Positions 24,327 through 32,552 of a stretch of DNA of 64,000 nucleotides are shown piece by piece. The stretch is from positions 62,001 to 126,000 of the forward strand of contig NZ_CADEAR010000009.1 of assembly GCF_902825325.1 (NCBI RefSeq). The letters run 5' to 3'. Both the position numbers and the translations under genes were made by a program. Below the pieces are notes generated by a model. That model was not told where the DNA came from, made no database searches, and saw nothing but the letters and a program-made list of their open reading frames with translations. The first letter of the stretch is position 1. Every line of letters starts with the position of its first letter. The DNA comes from Brucella tritici (GTDB lineage Bacteria; Pseudomonadota; Alphaproteobacteria; Rhizobiales; Rhizobiaceae).

Positions 24327-25442
24327 ATGTCTTTTCTGAAAATTTCCGACCTCTACAAGTCCTACGGCAATGTTTCGGTTTTGAAGGATATCAATATCGA
24401 GATCGACGAGGGCGGTTTCCTCGTCCTCGTCGGCCCATCTGGTTGTGGTAAATCAACATTGCTGAACACTATCGCCGGGCTCGAACCAATCACGTCTGGT
24501 GACATTGCTATCAATGGCAAGACGGTTTCCGGCTTGCACCCGTCGCAGCGCGATATTGCGATGGTCTTTCAGTCCTATGCGCTTTATCCGAACATGACAG
24601 TTGCCGGGAATATCGCTTTTGGTATGGAAATTCGTAAGGTTCCGAAGGCTGAACGCGACAAGGCTATTCAGGAAGTTGCCGATATTCTGCAGATCGGTCA
24701 TCTGCTGGACCGCAAGCCGAGCCAGCTTTCAGGTGGTCAACGTCAGCGTGTAGCCATGGGACGCGCTCTGGTGCGCAATCCTCAAGTCTTCCTGTTCGAT
24801 GAACCGCTTTCCAATCTCGATGCCAAGCTGCGTGTCGACATGCGCACTGAGATTAAACGGCTACACAGCCGGATGAAGACCACGATCGTCTATGTAACCC
24901 ATGATCAGATCGAGGCAATGACCTTGGCAACCAAGATTGCAGTTCTGAAGGATGGAATCTTGCAGCAATTCGGAACTCCAGCCGAGATTTACAACAATCC
25001 GGCTAACATGTTCGTTGCTGATTTCATGGGATCACCAGCGATGAATCTGGTGACTGCGCGGGTCGAAAAAAACGGATCGGGTTATGCGATTCATCTTGGA
25101 CGCGGTGAGGACGAGCCGCTGAAGCTGCCATTGAAGGCGGCGCCTCAAGGATTAGGCGCGTACGAAGGCAAGGATATTGTCTTCGGTATTCGTCCTGAAG
25201 CACTCACCGATCTAGATGGAGCTGATCGCAATGCAGACGCTGTCGTGGAAGGGGATTGTCTGATCGATGTTGTTGAGCCAGCGGGATCGGATACATTTGC
25301 CGTCACGCGTCTGGGTGGCAAGCATGTCGTGGCGCGGCTGCGTGCGGATGCCCGCATTACTGCAGGACAGTCAGCCCAGCTTGCATTCAACCTGGATAAG
25401 TCGGTTTTCTTTGATCCGAGCAGTCAGGAAAGAGTTCTCTAA
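24327..25442 (+). CDS. Sugar ABC transporter ATPase (UgpC/MsmK type)
   Basis: From ATG 24327 the product is 371 residues. Walker A is GPSGCGKST, the signature LSGGQRQR, Walker B VFLFDEP, and the switch histidine lies in YVTHDQIEAMT. The C-terminal 130 residues form the MalK-like OB/TOBE regulatory domain. Seven bases separate it from the preceding permease, so it is the last gene of the operon. ATPases of this type can serve several CUT1 sugar importers. Confidence 0.9.
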   Translation: MSFLKISDLYKSYGNVSVLKDINIEIDEGGFLVLVGPSGCGKSTLLNTIAGLEPITSGDIAINGKTVSGLHPSQRDIAMVFQSYALYPNMTVAGNIAFGMEIRKVPKAERDKAIQEVADILQIGHLLDRKPSQLSGGQRQRVAMGRALVRNPQVFLFDEPLSNLDAKLRVDMRTEIKRLHSRMKTTIVYVTHDQIEAMTLATKIAVLKDGILQQFGTPAEIYNNPANMFVADFMGSPAMNLVTARVEKNGSGYAIHLGRGEDEPLKLPLKAAPQGLGAYEGKDIVFGIRPEALTDLDGADRNADAVVEGDCLIDVVEPAGSDTFAVTRLGGKHVVARLRADARITAGQSAQLAFNLDKSVFFDPSSQERVL

Positions 25443-25497
25443 TCATAAGGTACATAGTGCAGCCTCTGCCAAGAGAGCGGAAGCTGCGTGAAACGAA

Positions 25498-25532
25498 AAG
25501 AGCGCTTCCATTTTATTGAAAGCGCTCTTCTT
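25498..25532. terminator. Terminator after the sugar importer, also facing the small membrane ORF
   Basis: AAGAGCGCTT (25498-25507) pairs with AAGCGCTCTT (25520-25529); the stem may extend through a mismatch. A and T runs flank it, so it can act for the plus-strand operon and the convergent 33-codon gene. Confidence 0.8.
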
Positions 25533-25575
25533 CATGTCTGCCTGGAGGGCAAAAAACTTTGTTTAGGGGCACACT

Positions 25576-25677
25576 TTAACGCAAGAAATCTAGCCCGAGA
25601 AGGCCAACCGCAAGCGCTGTGTTGAGTGAAATGATCATCATCCCATAGATGATGGCGGTTCTTGTAATATCGTTCAT
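25576..25677 (-). CDS. 33-residue putative membrane peptide with strong ribosome site
   Basis: The minus strand encodes a 33-residue peptide starting MNDITRTAIIYGMMIISLNT and ending GLLGLDFLR. Residues 8-29 are a single hydrophobic segment flanked by Arg6 at the start and Asp30/Arg33 at the end. AAGGAGGTAG (25681-25690) gives a near-perfect ribosome site with six-base spacing. A GAACCGG/CCGGTTC hairpin (25691-25717) abuts that site and a terminator lies downstream. No family was recognised. The combination of ribosome site, topology and terminator supports a real small gene. Confidence 0.65.
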   Translation of the reverse strand: MNDITRTAIIYGMMIISLNTALAVGLLGLDFLR

Positions 25678-25690
25678 TTCCTACCTCCTT

Positions 25691-25717
25691 GAACCGGAGC
25701 GGCCCCCCACCCGGTTC
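25691..25717 (-). repeat. Hairpin directly upstream of the small-peptide ribosome site
   Basis: GAACCGG (25691-25697) and CCGGTTC (25711-25717) pair perfectly around a 13-base C/G-rich loop. The stem touches the ribosome site of the 33-residue gene, so it could gate translation. Confidence 0.55.
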
Positions 25718-25733
25718 GAAGCCTCGTGAAACT

Positions 25734-25758
25734 GTAACGAAATGTAACAAGCTGTTAC
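25734..25758. promoter_or_regulatory. Three GTAAC/GTTAC elements phased at 10 bp
   Basis: GTAAC 25734-25738, GTAAC 25744-25748 and GTTAC 25754-25758 repeat at exact 10-base intervals; the last two form the palindrome GTAAC-N5-GTTAC. They lie upstream of the small-peptide leader. Regular helical phasing suggests a protein-binding site, identity unknown. Confidence 0.4.
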
Positions 25759-25879
25759 GGGAAGCGCAACCCCGTTTTACGCAAATGTGAACGACTGAAA
25801 TCTGGCGTGAGATACTGGGCAGATTCTACATCGAGAAGGATATTTGGCTCAAAATGGTGATAAATTACTGATTTTATCG

Positions 25880-25897
25880 CACATTCACCGCAATGTG
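25880..25897. promoter_or_regulatory. Inverted repeat upstream of the DHA2 transporter
   Basis: CACATT (25880-25885), N6, AATGTG (25892-25897) is a perfect six-base inverted repeat 65-80 bases before the transporter start. It could be an operator for a repressor not encoded next to it. Confidence 0.3.
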
Positions 25898-25979
25898 ACG
25901 CCGTTCCGACTAGCAATGTTTAGCTCAGCGCGACATAGGATAGTCGGTTCTTTCATATCCGTTGTTTCGGAACATTACC

Positions 25980-27416
25980 GTGAATCGCATCATTCCCCTT
26001 GTGTTGGCTATAGCTCTGTTCATGGAACAGATGGATTCGAACGTGATCTCGACGTCGCTTCCCGCTATCGCTGCTGACATCGGCACAAGCCCTATAGCAC
26101 TCAAGCTGGCGTTGACGGCCTACCTTGTTGCGCTCGCGGTTTTCATACCGGTAAGCGGTTGGATGGCGGATCGCTTCGGTGCCAAAAATGTCTTCCGGGC
26201 GGCGATCGCGGTATTCGTGGTTGGCTCTGTTGCCTGCGCAGCATCGAACTCATTGGCCGCTTTTGTTGTTGCACGGTTTTTGCAGGGCATGGGCGGTGCG
26301 ATGATGACGCCAGTTGGTCGTCTTGTGCTTATTCGTTCGACCCCGCGCAGTGAACTCGTGTCAGCTATGGCTTGGCTGACGATCCCCGCGATGGTCGGCC
26401 CTCTGGTCGGCCCACCGGTTGGCGGCTTCATCACCACCTTTTTGACTTGGCACTGGATTTTCCTGATTAACGTGCCGATTGGCTTCGTCGGCATCTGGTT
26501 CGCGACACGGTTTCTGCCCGACACAGACGAGCGTATCGTAAAGCGCCTTGATTGGACGGGCTTCTTTCTTTCAGGGATCGCAATGTCGGGCGTTGTGTTC
26601 GGACTGTCGGTCGTCAGCCTGCCAGCTTTGCCACCTGCGGTTGGCTTTACAACTCTTGCAATCGGCATTGTCTGTACTGTTCTCTATCTTCACCATGCGA
26701 AGAGAGTTGATGATCCTCTGCTGAATCTTAAGCTTTTCGATAATCAGGTATTTCGTTCTGCCGTTATCGGCGGAAGTATCTTCCGGTTTGGGATTGGCGC
26801 GATCCCATTTCTGCTGCCTTTGATGTTCCAGCTTGGTTTCGGCCTGACGCCGTTTCAGTCCGGTATGATGACTTTCGTTTCGGCGATTGGCGCTATCAGC
26901 ATGAAATTCGGAGCAAAGCGTATTTTTGTCCGTGTCGGCTTCCGGCGCGCTCTGATGGCAGGGTCTCTGATTTCAGCCTGTTTCATTGCCATTAATGGTT
27001 TGTTCACACCGACAACACCCTACTGGATCATCATCGGTTTTCTGCTGGTAGGAGGCTTTGCACGTTCATTGTTCTTCACTGGTGTCAACGCGCTGGCTTT
27101 CGCCGAAATACCGGATGAAAAGACAAGTCAGGCGACGCCTATCACCGCCGTTGCCCAACAGGTTTCCATTGCTATTGGTGTGGCACTGGCAGGTGGTATT
27201 CTAGAAATCAGTACGTCGCTGCGCGGGGCTCCTCTAGAATTGGTGGACTTCCACATCGGATTCTTTGTGGTTGCTGCCGTTTCAGCCCTGGCGTTCCTTT
27301 GGTTCGCTCGGCTCGCACCGGATGCTGGCAAGGAACTTGCCGCACCGACTGTCGTTAAACATCACAGCAAAGAACGCGCAACCGTAGAAGCTGCGAGCAC
27401 CTCCGCCGGAAAATAA
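25980..27416 (+). CDS. DHA2-family MFS drug/metabolite exporter
   Basis: About 478 residues from GTG 25980; a TTG at 25962 is also in frame. Some fourteen hydrophobic segments are visible. GWMADRFGAKNVFR is the MFS motif A and GMGGAMMTPVGRLVLIRSTPR the motif-C-like region of the DHA2 exporters (HsrA/YieO, EmrB relatives). Such proteins export drugs or metabolites in exchange for protons. No regulator or membrane-fusion partner is adjacent, so the substrate cannot be inferred. It is convergent with rlmE, three bases apart. Confidence 0.83.
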   Translation: MNRIIPLVLAIALFMEQMDSNVISTSLPAIAADIGTSPIALKLALTAYLVALAVFIPVSGWMADRFGAKNVFRAAIAVFVVGSVACAASNSLAAFVVARFLQGMGGAMMTPVGRLVLIRSTPRSELVSAMAWLTIPAMVGPLVGPPVGGFITTFLTWHWIFLINVPIGFVGIWFATRFLPDTDERIVKRLDWTGFFLSGIAMSGVVFGLSVVSLPALPPAVGFTTLAIGIVCTVLYLHHAKRVDDPLLNLKLFDNQVFRSAVIGGSIFRFGIGAIPFLLPLMFQLGFGLTPFQSGMMTFVSAIGAISMKFGAKRIFVRVGFRRALMAGSLISACFIAINGLFTPTTPYWIIIGFLLVGGFARSLFFTGVNALAFAEIPDEKTSQATPITAVAQQVSIAIGVALAGGILEISTSLRGAPLELVDFHIGFFVVAAVSALAFLWFARLAPDAGKELAAPTVVKHHSKERATVEAASTSAGK

Positions 27417-27419
27417 GCC

Positions 27420-28142
27420 TTAGCCCTTGAAGTCGCGGGCAAGCAGATAAAGCTCGACGGATTCGGCGCGGGATGCCGGCGGCTTTACATGATGCACGGA
27501 GCGAAATTTCTGCTTGAGTAGTGCCAGGAGTTCGTTTTCCGTGCCACCCTGGAATGTCTTGGTGAGAAAATGCCCGCCCGGCTTCAGAACCGAAATGGCA
27601 AAATCAGCAGCGACTTCGCAGAGATGCACTGTACGCAGGTGGTCAGTACGGCGGTGCCCGGTGGTTGGTGCAGCCATATCTGAAATGACGAGATCTGGCT
27701 TGTCGCCGAGCGCGTCCATCAGCTTTTGCGGGGCCTCATCATCAAGGAAATCCATTTCCAGCAGCACAACTCCGGGCAGGGGATCGACATGTAGATAGTC
27801 GATGCCCACGACATGCGGGTTCTCGTCGGTTGAACCTACGATCTTGGCGGCGATCTGCGACCAGCCACCCGGCGCAGCGCCGAGATCGATGATTTTCTGA
27901 CCCTTCTTGAGCAGATCATAACGATCATTGATTTCAATGAGCTTATAGGCTGCTCGCGAACGATACCCATCCTGCTTGGATTTATGAACATAGGGGTCGT
28001 TCAAGTGACGCTGAAGCCAGCGGCGCGATGATTCCTTGATCGTGCCGGCCTTCTTCTTCACGCGCACCTGCAGATTGCTGGAACCCGCACCACCGCGACC
28101 GCCAGTTTTTACTCCGCCTTTGTTTCCGCTTGCCTTGCTCAT
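27420..28142 (-). CDS. rlmE: 23S rRNA U2552 2'-O-methyltransferase RlmE (FtsJ/RrmJ)
   Basis: This 240-residue protein has a basic N-terminal tail of about 55 residues, then [11 protein letters not shown], the SAM-binding [30 protein letters not shown] and [11 protein letters not shown]. These supply the K-D-K-E catalytic tetrad of FtsJ-like 2'-O-methyltransferases. It methylates the A-loop uridine 2552 of 23S rRNA late in 50S assembly. It starts two bases after the stop of the Ppx/GppA gene, so the two are co-transcribed; this pairing recurs in related alphaproteobacteria. Confidence 0.94.
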   Translation of the reverse strand: MSKASGNKGGVKTGGRGGAGSSNLQVRVKKKAGTIKESSRRWLQRHLNDPYVHKSKQDGYRSRAAYKLIEINDRYDLLKKGQKIIDLGAAPGGWSQIAAKIVGSTDENPHVVGIDYLHVDPLPGVVLLEMDFLDDEAPQKLMDALGDKPDLVISDMAAPTTGHRRTDHLRTVHLCEVAADFAISVLKPGGHFLTKTFQGGTENELLALLKQKFRSVHHVKPPASRAESVELYLLARDFKG

Positions 28143-28144
28143 TA

Positions 28145-29659
28145 TCAGTGCCTGTTTCTAGCGCCTGTCGCGCGATTGTGTCGCCATGCGCCATCGCGCG
28201 ACATCAGTTCGGTCAAAATGCCTTCACGCAGACCACGATCGGCAACAAGTAGTTTCTCACTGGGCCATATTTTGCGTATCGCATCAAGAATAGCACAGCC
28301 TGCCAATACCAGATCGGCGCGGTCTGCGCCAATGCATGGGTTCGCTACACGGGCGTCAAAATCCCACGATAGAAGACGGTTGGTCATCTGCGTCACGTCG
28401 TCGGCACCCATCCACATACCATCAACCCGACGACGATCGTAACGATCGAGACCAAGGTGAATTCCCGCCAGTGTGGTCACCGTTCCCGATGTGCCCAGCA
28501 AGTGGAAACGCGGACTTGCCGCAAGATTTCCAAGACACTGACGCTCAGCAAATTGCGCAAGCAGATCGGTTACATGGGAAACCATGGAATCGAAGCTTTC
28601 CTGCGTGACGTTACGTCCGCCGAACCGTTCCGCCAGTGTCACAACACCGACCGGGAGAGATGTCCAGGCCATTATATGTTCTGCCAGGCGTGGAGAACGG
28701 CGACGGGAAACATCAATCAGCGCGATTTCAGAAGAGCCGCCGCCAATATCGAACAGCACGACGGCATCCGTCTCGCGGGTAACCAGCGTGCCGCAGCCTG
28801 AGACAGCAAGCCGGGCTTCCGTCTGCCGGTCTACGATCTCCAGTTCAAGTCCAGTTTCAGCCAGAACCCGTTCCAAAAACGCTTCGCCATTCGAGGCTGA
28901 GCGGCAGGCTTCGGTGGCTATCAGCCGCGAACGCCGGATTTTTTTGCCTGCAAGTTTGTCACGGCAAATCTTCAGCGCTTCGACGGCACGATCCATCGCA
29001 TTGTCGCTAAGTCGGCCGGTAGCACTCAAGCCCTCTCCCAATCGTACGATACGTGAAAACGCATCCACAACGCGGAATTGGCCGGGTCTCGTCGGCGACG
29101 CAACCAGCAGGCGGCAATTATTTGTGCCAAGATCCAAGGCAGCATAAAGCGGAGCATCGCCCTTTTCGGGGTGCGCGCCGTTAACGGCCCTCAATGTTTG
29201 GCCATTGCTATCCTTACGCTTGTTTTGAGCCGAAGCATGCGGGTTATCCCCACGTGCACCGTTGTGCTGAGCCTTTGCTGTTATCTCGACTACCGGAGGC
29301 GTCTGTCCACCTTGCTGCCGTGCCTGCTTCTTCTTGCGAGCACGACGACGGCGATTCGAGATTTTACCGGGAGATCGCTGTTGGTTGTTTTCTGCCTCAG
29401 TTGCTGTGGGCTTTTGTGCAGAAGATTCGACGACAGGTACGGACTTGCCACGCCGACGCCGACGCGCCCGTTTACGCTGGCTCTGCGAGTTCGTGCCTTC
29501 GGTCTCGTCCTGTGATTTTGAGCGTCCTGAATCGGATGCACTACGGGCATTACCGATATCTATAACGGCTTTTTTGCGCGGTCTGCGCTTGCCGTTATCG
29601 GACGGATTCCGGGCTTGCGAGTTGCCCGATTGTCCGCCGGACGCCCCTTGGTGCACCAT
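28145..29659 (-). CDS. Ppx/GppA-family phosphatase with long Arg-rich N-terminal extension
   Basis: About 504 residues from ATG 29659; the frame is open to a TTG at 29746. The enzyme part begins near residue 170 with [17 protein letters not shown] (ATP/phosphate loop 1) and contains [16 protein letters not shown] and [15 protein letters not shown]. It should hydrolyse exopolyphosphate or the pppGpp 5'-phosphate. Residues 1-168 are low-complexity and strongly basic, with [11 protein letters not shown] and [12 protein letters not shown], unlike the compact E. coli enzymes. The extension may bind RNA, polyphosphate or ribosomes. It is co-transcribed with rlmE. Confidence 0.88.
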   Translation of the reverse strand: MVHQGASGGQSGNSQARNPSDNGKRRPRKKAVIDIGNARSASDSGRSKSQDETEGTNSQSQRKRARRRRRGKSVPVVESSAQKPTATEAENNQQRSPGKISNRRRRARKKKQARQQGGQTPPVVEITAKAQHNGARGDNPHASAQNKRKDSNGQTLRAVNGAHPEKGDAPLYAALDLGTNNCRLLVASPTRPGQFRVVDAFSRIVRLGEGLSATGRLSDNAMDRAVEALKICRDKLAGKKIRRSRLIATEACRSASNGEAFLERVLAETGLELEIVDRQTEARLAVSGCGTLVTRETDAVVLFDIGGGSSEIALIDVSRRRSPRLAEHIMAWTSLPVGVVTLAERFGGRNVTQESFDSMVSHVTDLLAQFAERQCLGNLAASPRFHLLGTSGTVTTLAGIHLGLDRYDRRRVDGMWMGADDVTQMTNRLLSWDFDARVANPCIGADRADLVLAGCAILDAIRKIWPSEKLLVADRGLREGILTELMSRDGAWRHNRATGARNRH

Positions 29660-29862
29660 TTCGGCGGTGCGCTCGTCGGGGTTCTTCAAGGTTCTTGTCC
29701 TTATGGCGCCGCGCGAACCTGTCAGGACGCAAGCAAGGCGCTTCAATTTCTACGTTGTGCATAATGTAACAGTGGTTTTCTGTTTTACCAAGGGGCAGGC
29801 TGTGGGGAGCCGCCGGAAATTTTTGAATGCACGTATGAAATTTGAGGCAACGGCGCGCCCGG

Positions 29863-29887
29863 GGGCTTTCGCTGGTGGCGAAAGCCC
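29863..29887 (-). terminator. Hairpin after the cystine-type ATPase gene
   Basis: GGGCTTTCGC (29863-29872) pairs perfectly with GCGAAAGCCC (29878-29887). It sits just past the stop of the ABC ATPase gene on the minus strand but lacks a T run, so termination strength is uncertain. Confidence 0.55.
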
Positions 29888-29910
29888 TTACTGAGTCGAT
29901 ATATCTAGGC

Positions 29911-30672
29911 CTAGATGTCGTAAGTATGGGCAGCGTTGATTGTCGCAACGAATTGTTTGGTGCGCTCTTGCTTGGGCTTTGTGAAAATCTCGTGTGCAGT
30001 TCCGGTTTCGACGATACTGCCCGACTCGAGAAAGACGACATTTTTTGCAATCTTGGATGCAAGCCGTAGGTCATGCGTAGCAATCACCATGGTCGTGCCT
30101 TCCTTGGCGAGCTTGCTCAAAACATCAACGACTTCAGATGCAAGCTCGGGATCAAGTGCCGAGGTGGGCTCATCGCACAAGAGCACACGCGGTGACGGAG
30201 CCAGTGCACGTGCAATTGCGATACGCTGTTGCTGTCCGCCAGAGAGCGTTGAAGGCCAAGCATCTGCTTTATGCGCCATGCCCACTTTGGTAAGCAGCTC
30301 CATCGCACGTTCTTTTGCTTTGTCTTTTGGCCATTTTAGAACCGTAACAAGGCCTTCCATCACATTCTGGATAGCTGTCTGATGAGGAAAGAGCTGGAAG
30401 TTCTGAAACACCATGCCCGTCTGACGGCGGATTGACTGGATCGCTTGCCAGCTCGGCTTGCGGTCAGGTTCGAAGCTCAGGCTCTGACCACCCAGAATAA
30501 GAGTGCCCGACGTCGGAATCTCAAGCAGGTTTATGCACCGCAACAACGTGCTCTTGCCGCCACCGGATGGACCAACCAGTGCTGTCACTGTGCCTTCTGC
30601 TATCGCAACATTGATATCGTTGAGAATAACAGCGTCGTCAAAGCGCTTTACGATGTGTCGAAGCTCGATCAT
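29911..30672 (-). CDS. Polar amino acid (cystine-type) ABC ATPase
   Basis: This 253-residue ATPase has Walker A GPSGGGKST, the polar-amino-acid signature RRQTGMVFQNFQLFPHQTA, signature LSGGQQQR and Walker B VLLCDEPTSALDPE. It matches GlnQ/TcyC/TcyN ATPases. The start overlaps the permease stop by four bases, indicating coupling. With the permease and binding protein upstream it forms a three-gene importer for cystine or a related amino acid. Confidence 0.88.
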   Translation of the reverse strand: MIELRHIVKRFDDAVILNDINVAIAEGTVTALVGPSGGGKSTLLRCINLLEIPTSGTLILGGQSLSFEPDRKPSWQAIQSIRRQTGMVFQNFQLFPHQTAIQNVMEGLVTVLKWPKDKAKERAMELLTKVGMAHKADAWPSTLSGGQQQRIAIARALAPSPRVLLCDEPTSALDPELASEVVDVLSKLAKEGTTMVIATHDLRLASKIAKNVVFLESGSIVETGTAHEIFTKPKQERTKQFVATINAAHTYDI

Positions 30673-31349
30673 GCGTTTGTCTCCAGTGTGCCGCCATAGC
30701 GTCCGAAGCGCCGTTCAAGCCGCACTTGCAGGGCGGAAAGAACGGAACTCATCACCAGATAGATCAGGGCTGCTTCGATGTAGAGGATGAGAGGTTCGTA
30801 AGTGGTCGCGACGATACGTTGTGCCGACTGGAAAAGTTCAGGCACTGTGATCGCGGCAGCGAGCGATGTGTCCTTTACCAGAGAAATAAAGGAATTAGAG
30901 AGCGGCGGCACCGCAGTCCGGGTTGCCTGAGGCAGGACTGTGCGTGCAAGCGCCTGACGCCAGCTCATACCGATGGAGTATGCGGCTTCCCATTGACCTT
31001 TCGGAACGGCGGATATGACAGCCCGGATAATCTCAGAACTGTATGCGCCGACGCTGAGAGAGAAACCAATCACGGCTGCTGGAAATGCATCAAGATAGAT
31101 GCCTGCGCTTGGCAGACCGTAAAAGATCACGAACAACTGTACGAGGAGAGGTGTGCCGCGGAATATCCAGACATAAAAGCGGGCGACGGACGAAAGCCAG
31201 AGTGGTGCAAACAATCGCACAAGTGCGGTTAGCAATCCCAATGTCAGGCCGAAAGCAAAGGACAAAAGGGTAAGGGGAATGGTGAAGATCAAACCAGCCC
31301 ACAGAAGAGTGGGCAGGGATTCCAACATCAGTTGAAGCCAATCGGGCAC
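30669..31349 (-). CDS. Polar amino acid (cystine-type) ABC permease
   Basis: A 226-residue permease with about five membrane helices. RGTPLLVQLFVIFYGLPS is the family motif after helix 2, and the EAA-like loop reads GQWEAAYSIGMSWRQALARTVLPQATRTAVPPLSN. It resembles TcyL/YecS-type cystine permeases and probably works as a homodimer, since only one permease gene is present. It lies 160 bases after the binding-protein gene, past a hairpin. Confidence 0.88.
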   Translation of the reverse strand: MPDWLQLMLESLPTLLWAGLIFTIPLTLLSFAFGLTLGLLTALVRLFAPLWLSSVARFYVWIFRGTPLLVQLFVIFYGLPSAGIYLDAFPAAVIGFSLSVGAYSSEIIRAVISAVPKGQWEAAYSIGMSWRQALARTVLPQATRTAVPPLSNSFISLVKDTSLAAAITVPELFQSAQRIVATTYEPLILYIEAALIYLVMSSVLSALQVRLERRFGRYGGTLETNA

Positions 31350-31455
31350 GTTTTTCGGCTCCTCATCAATACTTGGAAGTCAGACTGAAATGAAGCTGTA
31401 CGCTCTTATCTTATACAGTCTGGCATTCATGTCTTTGGAATAGTTTTTTAAAATC

Positions 31456-31490
31456 ACAATAAAACGAAGCCGGAAGTAGCTTCCGGCTTC
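31456..31490 (-). terminator. Hairpin between the cystine-binding-protein and permease genes
   Basis: An 11-base perfect stem (31466-31476 with 31480-31490) with a three-base loop; on the minus strand it is followed by GTTTTATTG. It probably makes the binding protein the most abundant product. Confidence 0.8.
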
Positions 31491-31512
31491 GCGCATGAAC
31501 CCGTTACAACGC

Positions 31513-32286
31513 TTACTTGGAGACGTCCTGGCCGAAATATTTCTGCGAAATCTTGTCGTAGATGCCGTCAGCTTTGATTTCGTCGAGAGCCTTGTTGATG
31601 GCTGCTACGAGATCGTCGTCGCCTTTACGGACAATGATGCCCGAAGCGTCTGCATTCTCCTTCTCGGCCACAATTTTTACCGGTGCCTTCGGCTGATGCT
31701 TTTTGAAGTCGAGGAAAGAAAGGCTGTCATTGAGCGTTGCGTCGGCACGGCCCGCCAGAACGAGCTGGATTGACTGGTCGAAGCCATCGGTTGCAACGAG
31801 CTCGGCCCCAGCTTCCTTCGCAAGCTTGCCATAGTTGCTGGTCAGCGATTGCGCGGACTTCTTACCCTTGAGGTCGGCAAAATCCTTGATCGTGTCGTCC
31901 TTGTCATTGACGATCAGAACGACTTTCGAAACGATATAGGGATTGGAGAAGTTGAACTTCTTCTGGCGTTCTTCGGTAATGCCTACCTGATTGATAACAG
32001 CATCATAGCGCTTGGCATCAAGACCTGCGATGAGGCCATCCCATTTGCCTTCCACGAATTCCGGCTTTACGCCGAGCTTGGCGGCAACAGCCTCACCAAT
32101 TTCCACATCGAAACCGACAAGTTTGTTTTCCTTGTCATGGTAGGTAAACGGCGCATACGTGCCTTCGGTGCCGATCTTCAAAACGCCAGCCGACTTGATG
32201 GCGTCGAGATTTTCTCCAGCCATTGCACCAGTGAAGAGGGCTGCCTGAATAATACCTGCGGTAGCGAGAATCTGAGCAAATTTCAT
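31513..32286 (-). CDS. Periplasmic cystine-type binding protein (FliY/TcyA)
   Basis: The 257-residue protein has a signal peptide to about residue 23 (AMA) and the family-3 solute-binding start LKIGTEGTYAPFTYHD, then GFDVEIGEAVAAKLG and RYDAVINQVGITEERQKKF. The sequence resembles FliY/TcyA cystine-binding proteins, including the NDSLSFLDFKKHQP block. It binds L-cystine or a close analogue. First gene of the importer operon, separated from the permease by a hairpin. Confidence 0.87.
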   Translation of the reverse strand: MKFAQILATAGIIQAALFTGAMAGENLDAIKSAGVLKIGTEGTYAPFTYHDKENKLVGFDVEIGEAVAAKLGVKPEFVEGKWDGLIAGLDAKRYDAVINQVGITEERQKKFNFSNPYIVSKVVLIVNDKDDTIKDFADLKGKKSAQSLTSNYGKLAKEAGAELVATDGFDQSIQLVLAGRADATLNDSLSFLDFKKHQPKAPVKIVAEKENADASGIIVRKGDDDLVAAINKALDEIKADGIYDKISQKYFGQDVSK

Positions 32287-32502
32287 TTTGGTATCCGTGA
32301 TCTGGTTGATGTCCTATTGATCGCAGAAATTTAATTCCAATGATGCGTTGAAACCGGGTCGCAATTCCTCTCAATTGAGAGATTATTTCCAATTTTTGAT
32401 AATCACATAGGATTATATTCTATCTGAAGCGTTTGTCCAGATCGGGTGTAGAAGATGCTTCCGCATATAACTGAAAGTGGCGGTCTGCGATAACGAGTTT
32501 GA

Positions 32503-32529
32503 AAACGAAAAAGCCGCCCAAGTGGCGGC
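32503..32529 (-). terminator. Terminator of the 5-oxoprolinase gene
   Basis: GCCGCC (32513-32518) and GGCGGC (32524-32529) form a short GC stem; read on the minus strand it is followed by TTTTTCGTTTTC. Confidence 0.8.
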
Positions 32530-32552
32530 GTTCTCTTCTCAAAAATGCCGGA

